DNA of 64,000 nt, taken from NCBI GenBank assembly GCA_907163375.1, contig CAJQUW010004594.1:124001-188000 (forward strand). The letters are read 5' to 3'. Positions 23,041 through 34,054 of the stretch are shown in pieces (position 1 is the first letter of the stretch; each line of letters opens with the position of its first letter). Both the position numbers and the translations under genes were made by a program. The stretch comes from Prostheceraeus crozeri. Its lineage: Eukaryota > Platyhelminthes > Polycladida > Euryleptidae. Under the pieces are notes generated by a model. That model was given only the letters and a program-made list of their open reading frames with translations. It was not told the DNA's origin and did not search any database.

Positions 23041-24127
23041 TCAATCAATGCTTGCAAAATCCGAAACAATTTTAAGAACAAAGTTCTTAGTATAACCATT
23101 GCGTACAAAAATTTTCAGAATTTTCTCAATTTCATCATGAAATATATTCCAATTGCTGGCTACCGTATATGCTCTACTCAGCATTCCAATAACCAGACCC
23201 CGGTGCCACGCTCTTGGACAGTTTGCTTCAAAATTTAATAGCACATTTGTGAACGTTTCTTTTCTAAAGATGCTAGTTTCCAAATTATTCGTAATATTTA
23301 TTTAACATCCAAGAATGCTATACTATTGCCTCCAATATCTACAGTAATTTTTTTGTGTTGTCTATTTGAAAATTGGTGAAACCGTTCTACTTTCTTTATA
23401 TCATCAAAAACGCATCATCTACATATGCAATCATCTACATATCTTGCGTAATAAAGTGGACTGCATTTTTCATTCATCCAATTTTGTTGCATATGTGACA
23501 AAAATAGATTTGCGAGTGTAGGAGCAAGTGGGGAACCCATATTTACACCATCTATCTGCTTAAACATTTGGTCATTAAATAAAAATTGACCACTCGTGGT
23601 AAACAGGCACAGTTTTTTTTAAATACATCCCTGCCAAACAAAGGCTTATTAGTTGAATTCTTATCATGGACTAAATTAGCCGCCAGCTCAATTGTTTCAT
23701 TTACAGGTATGTTCGTGAACAGTGATTCAATATCATAACTAATTAAAATATGTTTGTCATGAACAAGTTCTTGATTTTTATTAATTTCTTCTATCAAGTG
23801 AGAGGTAGAATTCAACATATGTTTCGAATTTATATGTGGTTTTATTAGATTATCTAAAATTTTTGCCATATTGTAACTTGGAGAGCCAATAGTACATATT
23901 ATTGGTCTCATAGGTTTGTTATCTTTGTGCACATTTACAGTACCATGGAGCCTACCGAGCTCACTGCCAGAAGGACTAATAAACTTGTACGTTTTCTCAT
24001 CAATATATCTACGCAAATACTTATAAATGTAACGATACAATCTGCCTTCCTCGGTTACTGTCAGATGTTTGCGAATATCATCCTCATCATATTCAATTTT
24101 TTTAAAATTTTGAAGCAAACTGTCCAA
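23041..24127 (-). pseudogene. Penelope-like element reverse transcriptase (broken)
   Basis: Read from 24127 downward: an N-terminal region (KKIEYDEDDIRKHLTVTEEG), then GRLHGTVNVHKDNKPMRPII, SYDIESLFTNIPVNETIE (motif A with Asp), QIDGVNMGSPLAPTLANLFL (motif B) and YYARYVDD (motif C). A thumb-like part ends near 23041 (AWHRGLVIGMLSRAYTVASN). This order and the 'GxPK/H-K...RPI' style are diagnostic of Penelope-like reverse transcriptases, which prime on DNA ends or nicks. Several breaks and the absence of a GIY-YIG endonuclease downstream show an incomplete copy. An inverted piece of its own 3' part lies directly upstream (24105-24245). Confidence 0.8.
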
Positions 24128-24245
24128 GAGTGTGGTACCGGGGTCTGATTATTGGGATGCTGAGTAGAGCATATGCGGTAGCCAGCAATTGGAATATATT
24201 TCATGATGAAATTGAGAAAATTCTGAAAATTTTTGAATGCAATCA
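23085..24245. repeat. Inverted duplicates flanking the Penelope reverse transcriptase
   Basis: Sequence 23085-23240 recurs as its reverse complement at 24105-24245 with few differences (shared AAATATATTCCAATTGCTGG and GAGCATAT/ATATGCTC region). The minus-strand thumb coding region is therefore duplicated head-to-head in front of the N-terminus. Penelope-like elements often insert as partial tandem or inverted copies. Confidence 0.8.
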
Positions 24246-24327
24246 ATGCTTTGTGTTTTCAACATTGGACTTTCGGACATACCTACATCTGCAAAATATT
24301 AATTAGATGGTCTGACTTTAATCTACA

Positions 24328-24563
24328 GACTGAATTGACATCTACACCTTTTCCATTTCTATTTCAGACCTCTCCAAATGAATTTCAGACATTTCCAGAT
24401 GGATTTCAGATTTCTTCATTTGAATTTCAGATATCTACCACAGGCTCAACTTTGAAGATATCTGAAATCCAAATGGAAATGTCTGAAATTCATTTGGAAA
24501 GGTCTGAAATTCATTTGGAGAGGTCTGAAATAGAAATGGAAAAGGTGTAGATGTCAATTCAGT
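24328..24563. repeat. Near-perfect hairpin of 236 bp with internal repeats
   Basis: ACTGAATTGACATCTACACC at 24328 is matched by its exact complement ending at 24563, and pairing continues with scattered mismatches for about 105 bases to a loop near 24435-24455. Each arm contains four to five copies of a 20-bp unit around GAAATTCATTTGGA(A/G)AGGTC. It has the form of a MITE or a hairpin-RNA source. The repetitive plus-strand ORF here is a by-product. Confidence 0.8.
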
Positions 24564-24569
24564 GTGCTT

Positions 24570-25520
24570 TTCTTTGATCCTTTCTGACAAGAAGAGGAAC
24601 TCACTAGAACTCGGAAGACGTGCCGATTCGTAGTAGGCATCGAGTGTACATCATTCTGTGAAAGTCTTACTTTCGGCCTCGTTCCCTGCAGAAACTCGTT
24701 CTGGCTGCCGGACTATAGTAGATTAGACTGATTCAAAGCATTTTCATTCGCCACGTGTATATTTAGTCGATTTCTACTGCGAACGAATTCTAGACTTGAG
24801 ATGCATTAAGGCCAAACTCTGGAGATAGAAGATGGAGATAGAATTATCAATGATTGCTACATCAATTCAATCAGCGAATATTAAACAGGAATATTCACAC
24901 ATGTGAACATGGCATGATCCCCTGAGCAATAGATGATGGCTCTAGCACACATTGGTAGACCGCAGACATATAGTGAATGCCTACATAAGAATATTTGACA
25001 GGTGACTTCTTGTGACAGAGTGACCATTTTGAAGTACTGGCAGTGTAGCAACATATGAATATTTTTATTTATGTTCAACCTTGTCTTTGTATGTTGATGG
25101 ACTTCCTATTATGTGAAATTAGCACCACTATATGCAACCAAACGAATGAAAATTCTCACATTAGGAACCCCAAATGCCAACTTACAGGAAAGCCCAGGAT
25201 TATATTCTCACAAATGGAGCACGTGAAACTCGTATATAATCTATCAAAACAGCCAAATACATGTACTTAAAGTTATTTGCAGTACGAATCGAGTCTTCAA
25301 GAATAGCAGCTGAATGAAAATATTGTGGGAGCATTAAGGTCCTTCAGGACTTAAACTAACAGCTAACTTTTAAATAGATATATCGATAAATATTCATGCC
25401 TGCTTTTGTGAAACATACTATAATAAATCATGATTTTCTACGGCGAGGAATTTAAGCATACTTCTTTTGAAGTCAATGTGTGTATATTTCCTGATAATGC
25501 TTCGCATAGCAATCATGTAT
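24570..25520. other. No gene seen
   Basis: AT-rich sequence with no recognised motif or repeat. Confidence 0.4.
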
Positions 25521-25527
25521 ACATGAC

Positions 25528-26105
25528 ACGGATGCTGAGTCGGAGTCCCGGAGTCTTATCATTTTTGCTGGAGTCGGAGTCCTAGCAAATGATAGGACTG
25601 TGGACTCCGGCCTATAACTATACCCGAAAAATAATACAAACAAATTATTTATCCTCGTGCATAGCTGTGTCATTGTCCTGATGTTAACTTTCTCCATCAA
25701 ACAAAAGTACAGAGATAGCAGTGCATGCAATGCTGATAATAGTTGAGGGAATGAACCGTGATAGTGAAAAAAGGATTGTCTTTTCACTCGGTGATTTAAT
25801 AGAGAAGACAAGCCTTCCTTGCCTCGATCACACCTACGCGCCAAAGGTCACATCAAAGACAAAAATGAAATACTAGTTTCTTTGAGATAACCCCTCTGAT
25901 TTCTTACCCTCACGTTAATCGTGTGTAATGGATCCTCTAAAGTGCATATTAAAATCGAAAGTGTACTCATATTTTTTGGAGAAGGATAAGGATGTTCCTA
26001 TATTATGATGTAGGTTGCCAGTTTATTTAAAAAACTAGGCTTTATGTACCTTCACCCGGAGTCGTAGTCGGAGTCATACCAAAATGTTAAGACTCCGCAT
26101 CCCTG
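25528..26105. repeat. Possible MITE with GGAGTC hexamer ends
   Basis: GGATGCTGAGTCGGAGTC near 25530 and its inverted counterpart (GACTCCGCATCC near 26090) frame about 575 bp. Clusters of GGAGTC/GACTCC lie inside both ends, including a GGAGTCC...GGACTCC hairpin at 25575-25612. A non-autonomous element is the simplest reading; no target duplication was seen. Confidence 0.45.
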
Positions 26106-28347
26106 ATGGATGATATAATGTTAGCTTAGGTTTGATTTTACTTGATGAAGACTTGGTTGCTTAGTGTTATAACAGCGAATCTCAAAACAGCAAACGGTAA
26201 AAGGCAAATATAAGAAACATCGAAATTTGAAAATGGCGAAATATAAAAATAGCGTACTATGCAATGCTCGGGTGCTGTGGAGAGTACATACTCTATTTCA
26301 ACTGAAGATATTTTCATAAGGTCTTCTTTCCTTTAGTCTACATGTATGGTTGTTGAATTTTTCTACAAATGTGTTTCCTTTAAGGGAGCATTAATACAAA
26401 AATTGTACCCTTAAAATAATCCTGTAGCTAAGTGAAACAGGATCGACATGGTCAATAACTAGGTTAAGTGAACCAAAACTCCAAAGTGAGTAAAAGAGGA
26501 AGTTTGAAAAACACAAGCTGATCAATAGCCGATCTGTTATAAAAGCAAAGAAATAAAAACAATGTAGTCTTACTATTAAAAAGAAACATTTCGAGAGAGA
26601 ATTACATTTACGCTTAACTACGTTGTGGTAGTTTTATGGGAAAAGGGTGTCATGTCTCATGTATCATTAAAGAATCTAGAGTGGAATGAGAAGAACTTAT
26701 ATAGACTGTACACTGTAAATCGCTCAATACCAATCACATACGAAGGATGCATACCAAAATATTTTTTTGGTATATTTCTGTATTCTCTTGGTATATATTT
26801 GTATGCTTTTCGTATGCTTTTTCAAATGTGGTATGCTTTACATGCTAAAGCCATACCAGCACAATGTTAAAGGAAAGCATCAATGATTTCTAGTATATGT
26901 TGATTTAAGGCCTTTTGTCAATAAAGATCACACTAATGTTACTACTGTTCTGTAAGTAGTGAGATAATGACATTCAAGCGTCATACTTTCAATAATGAAT
27001 TCGATTTTGATACACGTAAGTCTAAGGCATTTCATGAATAATCAATAAGTATTCAATCATCAACAGTTATGCATTATGTAATTTTGAAATTAAGGGATAT
27101 TGTTTGAGTGAATTGATGTTTATCAACTTAGTTCATAAATTACAGCTAAATTAACGTCATGTTAATGTTGCTAGACAAGTAGCAACGGCGACAATCTCGT
27201 GGAGCATCAAATGCACAATAAATCTAATCTAGTTAAATATCACTCTATCAAACAAAAAGTATTCACGTCTGGTATCTGGTATTACTGGAAGAAGTTATGT
27301 GACAGTAGTATGTACTATATATTTTTTGGTATGTGACTTAAAGCTCTTCATACGAAATACATACCACTTTGCATCGGGTCTCGTATATATTGAATTTTTC
27401 GGTCTGTGAATCTATTGTTGTGTGCTAGGCAGTTTGTCTTCTTGCTTTATTATGCATTTATTATGCATTTTATTGTTTTGTGAGAGCAAAATCCATTCCA
27501 TTGTTAGAGCAATAACTTTTCCGCGGCATGCATTTCAAGTTCCAATGTCATACAAAAGTCCAGCTTGTCAGCTATCTACGGCACATGACTGACAACAGAC
27601 ATGACATGTCATCAGACAATGGATGACCAAACAATTGGTAGCTGACCGTGAGCGAATCTTCACAGACGTATTTAACGCGGCATGAACAACGCCCGCTCAC
27701 ACATTCTGGTCTCTCCAAGCAAAGTTGTCGGCGAGAGCCGTTGACGGTGTTGCAGCCTATATTCTATGTGCGAACTATCATCGAACTGCTGCGGACGTGA
27801 TCACCACGGCTTGTGGCCCTGGAAGAATCTGGAGACTCTGTTGGTGCTGTGACTGTCTTATAACTGTGAACGTACCATCTGTCCTTGTAAGGACTGTTTG
27901 CACCATTTATTTATTTTCACAATATAATTTATCCACATTTTTCATTTACATTTTTCAAATATATGTTTTGGGAATATTAAGAAAATAATAACCCGTAACA
28001 CTATTATCTCAATATTTTCCAACGAATAGAAGCAGGAAAACAAACGTTTGAAGTACAAGCATAAGGAAGAAGTCACATTGAGTGTTAAAAGAACGCAACG
28101 AAAATGAATTCTGTTCTTGCCAAGAAGCATCGCCACCGTATATTTTTAGCACAAAAGGCAATTTGCGATGATAGTTATGCGAAGAATTGGAAGCCCGGAC
28201 CATAATTTCATCATGCGCTCAATACACACCTTTCAAACTATCCACCTGGGCCCACATTTCTGCCACTCTCTTGCTGATCTCTTTGAGGGCAATCGGTCGA
28301 ACCGTCGAGAAATATAATGGGAAATTTTCAAAACCGCCTCTACTGGC

Positions 28348-28871
28348 CACAGAATTAAATATTTTGTTTATCTGCTTCGGTTTGCTAGAAGTGTGATTAA
28401 TACCAAATTGACGGCACATTGAGGAACCTATTAGGTGGGCAAAAAGGAATTTCTAATACCTTACAGAGATAGGAAAAAAGTCGTGCGTCGCTTGCGGATT
28501 AATATGAGTTCCAGCAAAGTGCTTCGATTGCCAAAATTCCTTCAGATTCGAAAAATTCAGATCATTGCCCACAAGTTTTCTCCATAATGTTGGCCCTTCC
28601 AATCATTATTAAAGAAAGGATCAGGCGTACGAAAATTAGTTCACCTGATGTTTTTACATCTTCTCCTCGGCATTTCTCACTGTATAGTGCATACACTGAA
28701 TCGAATGTTAGCCAGGCGATGTGTGTTTTGGTGTGTGCGAAGTGATATCACAGCACGCACGCATCTCTCACGATCTGGTGTCCTCTGCTGACAGCTTATT
28801 TTTTGCCATTTCCAATAGCAAGCGATACACGAATTATCCATTCGAGAAGGAGCAAGTTGTCTAATTCTGTG
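28348..28871. mobile_element. hAT-like MITE (copy 2)
   Basis: Starts CACAGAATTA and ends TCTAATTCTGTG, giving 11-12 base inverted termini. The interior matches 29956-30481 (shared GTCGTGCGTCGCTTGCGGAT and TTCCTTCAGATTCGAA). The flanking 8 bases do not match each other, so the duplication has decayed or an end is rearranged. Confidence 0.65.
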
Positions 28872-28919
28872 ATGTGCCATTTCGATATTAAGGTTAGATA
28901 CAATTCTTCCGTTCTGGGC

Positions 28920-29173
28920 GTAGAAATTGACAAAATAAAACCTCTAGAATGGAAATTAAGCTTCATGCAATGCACAATAACGGCACATAAATCGCACGCA
29001 TTTTCACTTAGATGCACCTGCCAACGTCTGTATCATTGGGTTAGAATCAGTCACATGAGTAAATCGAAGCTTTTAATTGGCTCTTCATGCCCCAACTTAG
29101 TTCCCTCGGATGTGCCGCGAACTTGAGTTAATTTCCATTCTAGCGAACTTCAGATAAACAGTTTATTTCTATG
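28920..29173. mobile_element. CATAGAAATA-type MITE (copy 2)
   Basis: Same orientation and interior as 1215-1470. The right end TTTATTTCTATG is well kept; the left end has decayed. It lies within the large element 26709-30637. Confidence 0.6.
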
Positions 29174-29271
29174 GTTCTGGGAAACCGAAGCGCGCGCAGA
29201 TGAGTCTAATTCTGTGCTCCTGGCATACCGTGGTCTTCGCTTTGAATGTTTTCAGATGTCCTTATTTATTT

Positions 29272-29368
29272 AGTATTATTGATTAATTCATAAATAATTA
29301 ATATTATTGATTAATTCATCAATAATTAATATTATTGATTAATTCATCAATAATTAATATAATTGTTA
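29272..29368. repeat. Tandem repeat, unit about 30 bp
   Basis: Three copies of ATTATTGATTAATTCATMAA followed by TAATTAAT, partly palindromic. Confidence 0.85.
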
Positions 29369-29955
29369 AATCAATGATTAGTATCAGATGATAATTCCCT
29401 TGCAGATTCTATGTAGACTTCCACGTTCTGAGTTCTAATTTCAAAATATTAATTTGTGAAATTTTCTCAATTTGGCCGCATTGCGATATGTATACAAACT
29501 TAGCAACTTAATTTGTTATAGTAACTTCACAATTTAATGATCCATGATATTGTCGCCGTAGCTACCTTCCTAGTAACATTAGCATACTGTTATTTTAGCT
29601 GTAATCTAATGGCTGAGCGATGTTGATTTACATCAATTATTTCAACCGATAATTACAGTGCAATAATGTTGACTTATATATCTCAAACATAACAACTATT
29701 CTTTCGTTTATGAATTATAATGTGTTTTTATTTCGGATTGATAATATGCTTAATTTCAAAATTACATAATGCATAACTGTTGATGATTGAATACTTTTTG
29801 ATTATTAATAAAAGCCTTAGACTTACGTGTATTTAAATCGAATTCAGCATTGTAAGTTTGACGCTTGAATGTCATTATCTCACTACTTACAAAACAGTAG
29901 TAACATTAGTGTAATCTTTATTGACAAAAGGCCTTAAATCAACGTATGTTGGACA

Positions 29956-30481
29956 CACATAATTAGATTGTTTAATCGTGTCACTTCGCTAGAAGTGCAA
30001 ACTGATTCAAGCAGATGGCACATACAGGAACTTAATAAGTGGGTAAAAAGAAATTTTTCAATACCTTGCAGAGATAGGAAAAATAGTCGTGCGTCGCTTG
30101 CGGATTGCTCTGAATTCCTTCAAAATGCTCCGATCGCCACGATTCCTTCAGATTCGAAGAATTCAGATCATTGCGCAAAAGTTTTCTCAATAATGTTGGA
30201 TCCTCCGATCACTTTAAAAAAGTTAGCAGGCGCATGAAAAAACGTTCACAAACCTCTCTGTAGAACTTGACATCGACTGTGTCTCTTAGTTGTGTGATCC
30301 GGTTGATAACAGTCACTGAAACTTTGCACAATTTGGCGTGTTTAATGTTGAACTGGCTGCTCATTGTTCGATTGCTATGTATGGTATTATGTCAGCAGAT
30401 TGTGCCACTTCATTTTCGTGACATGTTCCAATGCTTCCCTTCTAGTCAAGCAGAAGAAGAGACGACCTGTCTAATTCTGTG
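29956..30481. mobile_element. hAT-like MITE with 8-bp target duplication (copy 1)
   Basis: The termini CACATAATTAGA and (inverted) CACAGAATTAGA are flanked by a perfect GTTGGACA repeat at 29948-29955 and 30482-30489. Eight-bp duplications are the hallmark of hAT transposons. The corresponding site in the opposite arm of the host element (near 26905) is uninterrupted, which confirms the insertion boundaries. Confidence 0.85.
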
Positions 30482-30639
30482 GTTGGACATGATTTATGCT
30501 TTCTTTTAAGATCTTGCTGGTATGTCTTTAGTATGTAAAGCATATGTAACATGCGAAAAGCATACAAATACATACCAAGAGAATACAGAAATATACCAAA
30601 ATTCGTATGTGATTGGTACTGATCGATTTACAGTGTACA

Positions 30640-31700
30640 TGTACAGTGTACATGTATATCGAGAATAGCATATTCACAACGGCGCGGTCTTTATTGAGCA
30701 TTCGCTTTTGTCAACTTGATAGGATGGAAATCAACAGGATTTATCGACAAGATAGAAAATGACCTGAAGATATTTAGCTGAGAGGAAAGAGTCAACAATG
30801 ATTAGGTGGATTTATAATAAAGCTCACAATTCTCATAGTTGATGAATTTAGGTGCGGCATCCATTTGAGGGCGGGTAACATTATCATTTTTTGTTTTATT
30901 ATTATTACTTCTGCTGTGTGACGCCACTTTCAAACCCATTTTCCCAAAACTAGAGAATAGTTCTTAAGCAGCTAGTGCATGGACAATAGGCGCTGACACA
31001 TCAATCGTTAATAAGTCCGATGGATCAACAATTAGTGCTAGCATTCTAATCGTGATTTTTAACCCTCAGAGACCTGAGGGGAATCCAGTGGACCTCGAAT
31101 CCATATTTTTCCATTTTGCTTTTTGTGCGGCGGATATATCAACCGCTCATGCCCATGTAGAATCATCTTTTTTTACAATGAATCTACATCTGCTATTTCG
31201 CTTCAATTGAATCGATAGAAGTATGGTAGATAGGAGGTCTTGACCCCTCAGGTCTCAGAGGATTAATCAGACTAACTCCTGCCTGATAAAGCCTGAAAAC
31301 AAAAATACAGAATTCAGTTTCACGTGCAACGGCGGTTGTTTTGACCTGAACGAATCGCTGAGTTAACTATCCACTTACATTTGTCGTCGTATCGAACCTG
31401 AAATACAGTATTGTGCAAATTAATATGAACAAAAGGATATATTTCTTATGTTATCACTTAATGTTGCTTGACTTGCTTTATTCTATCTTACATGAATAGA
31501 ATGACTTGTGTACTTGCATAGATATTAACATTTGACCTTTTCATTGCCAGACGTAGGTGTTCAATGCAACATTGACGGACATAATTGATTTTGAATTCAA
31601 AAGTTCAAATTCCACAAAATAGCAAATTTTGGCCTTTCTCACAAAACTTGGGTAGAATTTGAATTTTGAATTTGAACTTGCTACTTTTGTCACTAATCAC
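30640..31700. other. No gene seen
   Basis: AT-rich sequence. The phrase CCTCAGAGACCTGAGG near 31065 pairs with CCTCAGGTCTCAGAGG near 31247, a weak inverted repeat. No coding motif was found. Confidence 0.4.
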
Positions 31701-31722
31701 ATTTTATCTCTGTCAGTAAGCA

Positions 31723-31988
31723 TGGACATCTCACCAGAGACGCGTAGCAAGATTGTGACACTCAGACAGTACACTAAAATGACTCAACGCGCTATCGCAT
31801 CTGAATGCTCGGTTTCGCTTGGTGCAGTGAATAATATTTTGAAATTGCATCAAAATACGGACAGCCTTCAACCGCGACGCATTGGTAGATGTGGAAGAAA
31901 AAAAGAAGACAACGATTGCGATTGTTTCGAAGTTCCGTGGAGTGGCGAAGTGGAAACAAGACTATATCTGCTGCATCTTTCAGTTTAG
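31723..31988 (+). pseudogene. Tc1-like transposase N-terminus (truncated)
   Basis: The ATG at 31723 opens MDISPETRSKIVTLRQYTKM, followed by TQRAIASECSVSLGAVNNIL and a basic GRCGRKK box. This is the paired-like helix-turn-helix and GRPR-like hook of Tc1 family transposases, which bind the element ends. No catalytic domain follows; after a degraded stretch the sequence runs into the TTAA-flanked element starting at 31989. Confidence 0.7.
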
Positions 31989-32985
31989 CTCTATCCATAC
32001 CGGGGGGAGGGGGTGCGGATTCGGCCCCCCTGTCGCATTTTTGTTGTGGAGCTTTTGAAACTGAACCGATTGACCCAGGCTTTTGTGACTTTTAGTTTCT
32101 GGGTATTTCCCAACTTTTCGCCGAAAATCGTTGCATTTGGTTCATGGGAAAGTTAAATTTATGCCCCGTTTTGAAAAGTGCATTTTTTAAAAGTCTGAAT
32201 TTTGCCTGATTTTGCAAACATCTGGTGCGCTAAGTTTTGACAAAGCAAGCTGAATATCAATTTTTTGCATCACATCACAACTACGTGTCCATAAATTACA
32301 CCATCAAGATAATATAGACATCAAAGATACTATAGACATCGATAAGAGTCATCCAAACTTGAATGTCATGTAAATACTACTTATTTGCTTTTCAGTAGAA
32401 ATGAGTCAACTAAGTTGCAACCAAGTAGTGTTCGTTCATATTGTTTTGAAAACTTCTGCTCATTCAGTGTCATTATTAGTCTTAATTACATTATTGGAAG
32501 GTAGCAAAACCTCTTAAACTGTTTCTACAGATGGATAAAAGTAGTCAATTTTGAGTGAAAACTTTCCCTTTTCTGCTTATGATTTATTTTTATGATTAGC
32601 AATGTCACATATCCAAATTTTGAATTTAAATTCATGATGTGTAGATAAACAAGTTTAGAGCATCAAATAGCATCATTCTCCTGATCATTAATTGTATGTG
32701 TCACTAACGTCATTGAACTAAAAGCACTGAATCTATGTTTGCAGTCGATGAGAAGAAAACATAAAAAAATCCGCTTAATTTTGAAGTTCAAATTTTAAAT
32801 CGCCATTTAAAGGATCAAGATGGACGAATTGGAAAAAACAAATACCACCGTTAGAAAGATCACACGCAGAATATTATACCCTGAAATTTCATGTACAACG
32901 GAGCAGTATTTAGGAAGTTAAGGGGGTGGCCGAATTGCCCCCCCCCCGGGATGGCGATGCGCTTCAGAGCCCGGTATGGATAGGG
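31989..32985. mobile_element. Non-autonomous TTAA-target element (piggyBac-like MITE)
   Basis: The ends CTCTATCCATACCGGG and (inverted) CCCTATCCATACCGGG are flanked by TTAG (31985-31988) and TTAA (32986-32989). CCCT termini in a TTAA target are typical of piggyBac-type elements (Kolobok also uses TTAA). G- and C-runs lie just inside both ends. It has no coding capacity. Confidence 0.7.
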
Positions 32986-33068
32986 TTAATACTGCTGCAC
33001 AATACCCGATTGATGGCACTGTAAGTTGCGCCCACCTTTAGCATTCATTTTTGGAACCTCGTTTAAGT

Positions 33069-33245
33069 CATGTCAGGTATTAAGCCACCAGATACTCTAA
33101 ATCATTATGATTTTACAATCAGAGATTTTGAATTATGGTGTAAAGCTTTTAATGATTATATTGAACTTATGATAGAAAAACCTGATGAAAGAGATTGCGC
33201 GTAGTTTATTTTTGGCAATTAGCAGTCTTGAAATACGCAAGGTTG
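33069..33245 (+). mobile_element. Possible Gag-like fossil, left part
   Basis: A short reading frame beginning MSGIKPPDTLNHYDF has the general look of the Gag start of an LTR retroelement. A second short stretch in similar style lies at about 42174-42420. Between them lies the Tigger insertion (33248-42171), so both may belong to one old, broken copy. I see too little for a family call. Confidence 0.35.
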
Positions 33246-34054
33246 TACAGTGATCGCCGCTTATTGTGATCACATTGGGAAAACGCTTTTTGATTGCCTT
33301 AAGCGGCTGATAACATTATCCGGCTGTTACATTTTGGCTTAGATTGTTGGTTCCTTCAGACTAACCTGGTGTACATTAACCCTCATTTGACCAACAAACT
33401 ACATATCAATTTTTTCTAGTGACTCACATCTTCTCAATGACTGATTTTCAGTTTCCATGTATAAGTATGTAAGAACATTGCATTCCACTATCACTTTAAT
33501 TTTCTTTTGCTAAATAACAATTTCAATTGATGGGTTATGCTTACTTTGACCAACATACTACAGGTTTTCCCGAGCTAGTTCAATCATAATGCATACAAGT
33601 TCAAGATACGTCAAGCACTTTCAAAGACCATAGATAGTGGAACCTATTTCAATTATACGTCACTTAAGCTTCAATTTTAATGAAAGCAGGTTCGTGTCAA
33701 AGTGATCTCAATCGTTTCCATGAGCACATTTCACGCTATCAATGTCAGATTATCAAAAAGTGATAGAATTTATTGATAATTGAAATTGATTGATTAACAA
33801 TTATACCTGCTTTGCTTTTCACGAACATGCGAGCGCTATCACGAAGTTTTGTGGCGCATCTTGAACTTGTTTGATCTAACATAGAAATCTGTGACGCTTC
33901 TTTGAAGTAGCTTGACGTTGATCGAAGCTGCATGCTGTATCTTGAAGTTGGATGACGTAGAAATGAATTTGTCCGGGAAAACCTGTACATATGTAGTCTA
34001 ATTGCTATGGTCTTAATTCTTGAACTGAATCAAAGTCAAAAGGATTTCATTGTA

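Larger units (their letters stand above)
26709..30637. mobile_element. Large element with long (about 500 bp) inverted arms
   Basis: The left end TACACTGTAAATCGCTCA (26709) and the inverted right end TACACTGTAAATCGATCA (30637) start arms that align to about 27215 and 29540. Shared landmarks include TCTGTATTCTCTTGGTAT, AAGGCCTTTTGTCAATAAAG, TTATGCATTATGTAATTTTG and ATTACAGCTAAA. The right arm carries a 526-bp insertion with an 8-bp target duplication (29956-30481). The centre holds a second copy of that MITE, a copy of the CATAGAAATA MITE and no coding region I recognise. It could be one long-TIR transposon or two related copies in opposite orientation. Confidence 0.7.

Noticed and set aside
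24233-24550. Repetitive plus-strand ORF with FQTSPNEFQTFPDGFQ-type repeats
   Set aside because: It is the translation of the 20-bp repeats inside a hairpin element, not a protein gene.
28219-28340. HMG-box-like fragment on the minus strand (FPLYFSTVRPIALKEISKRV, AEMWAQVDSLKGVY)
   Set aside because: The resemblance to an HMG box is suggestive but covers under 40 residues, has no flanking support and ends at a MITE boundary.
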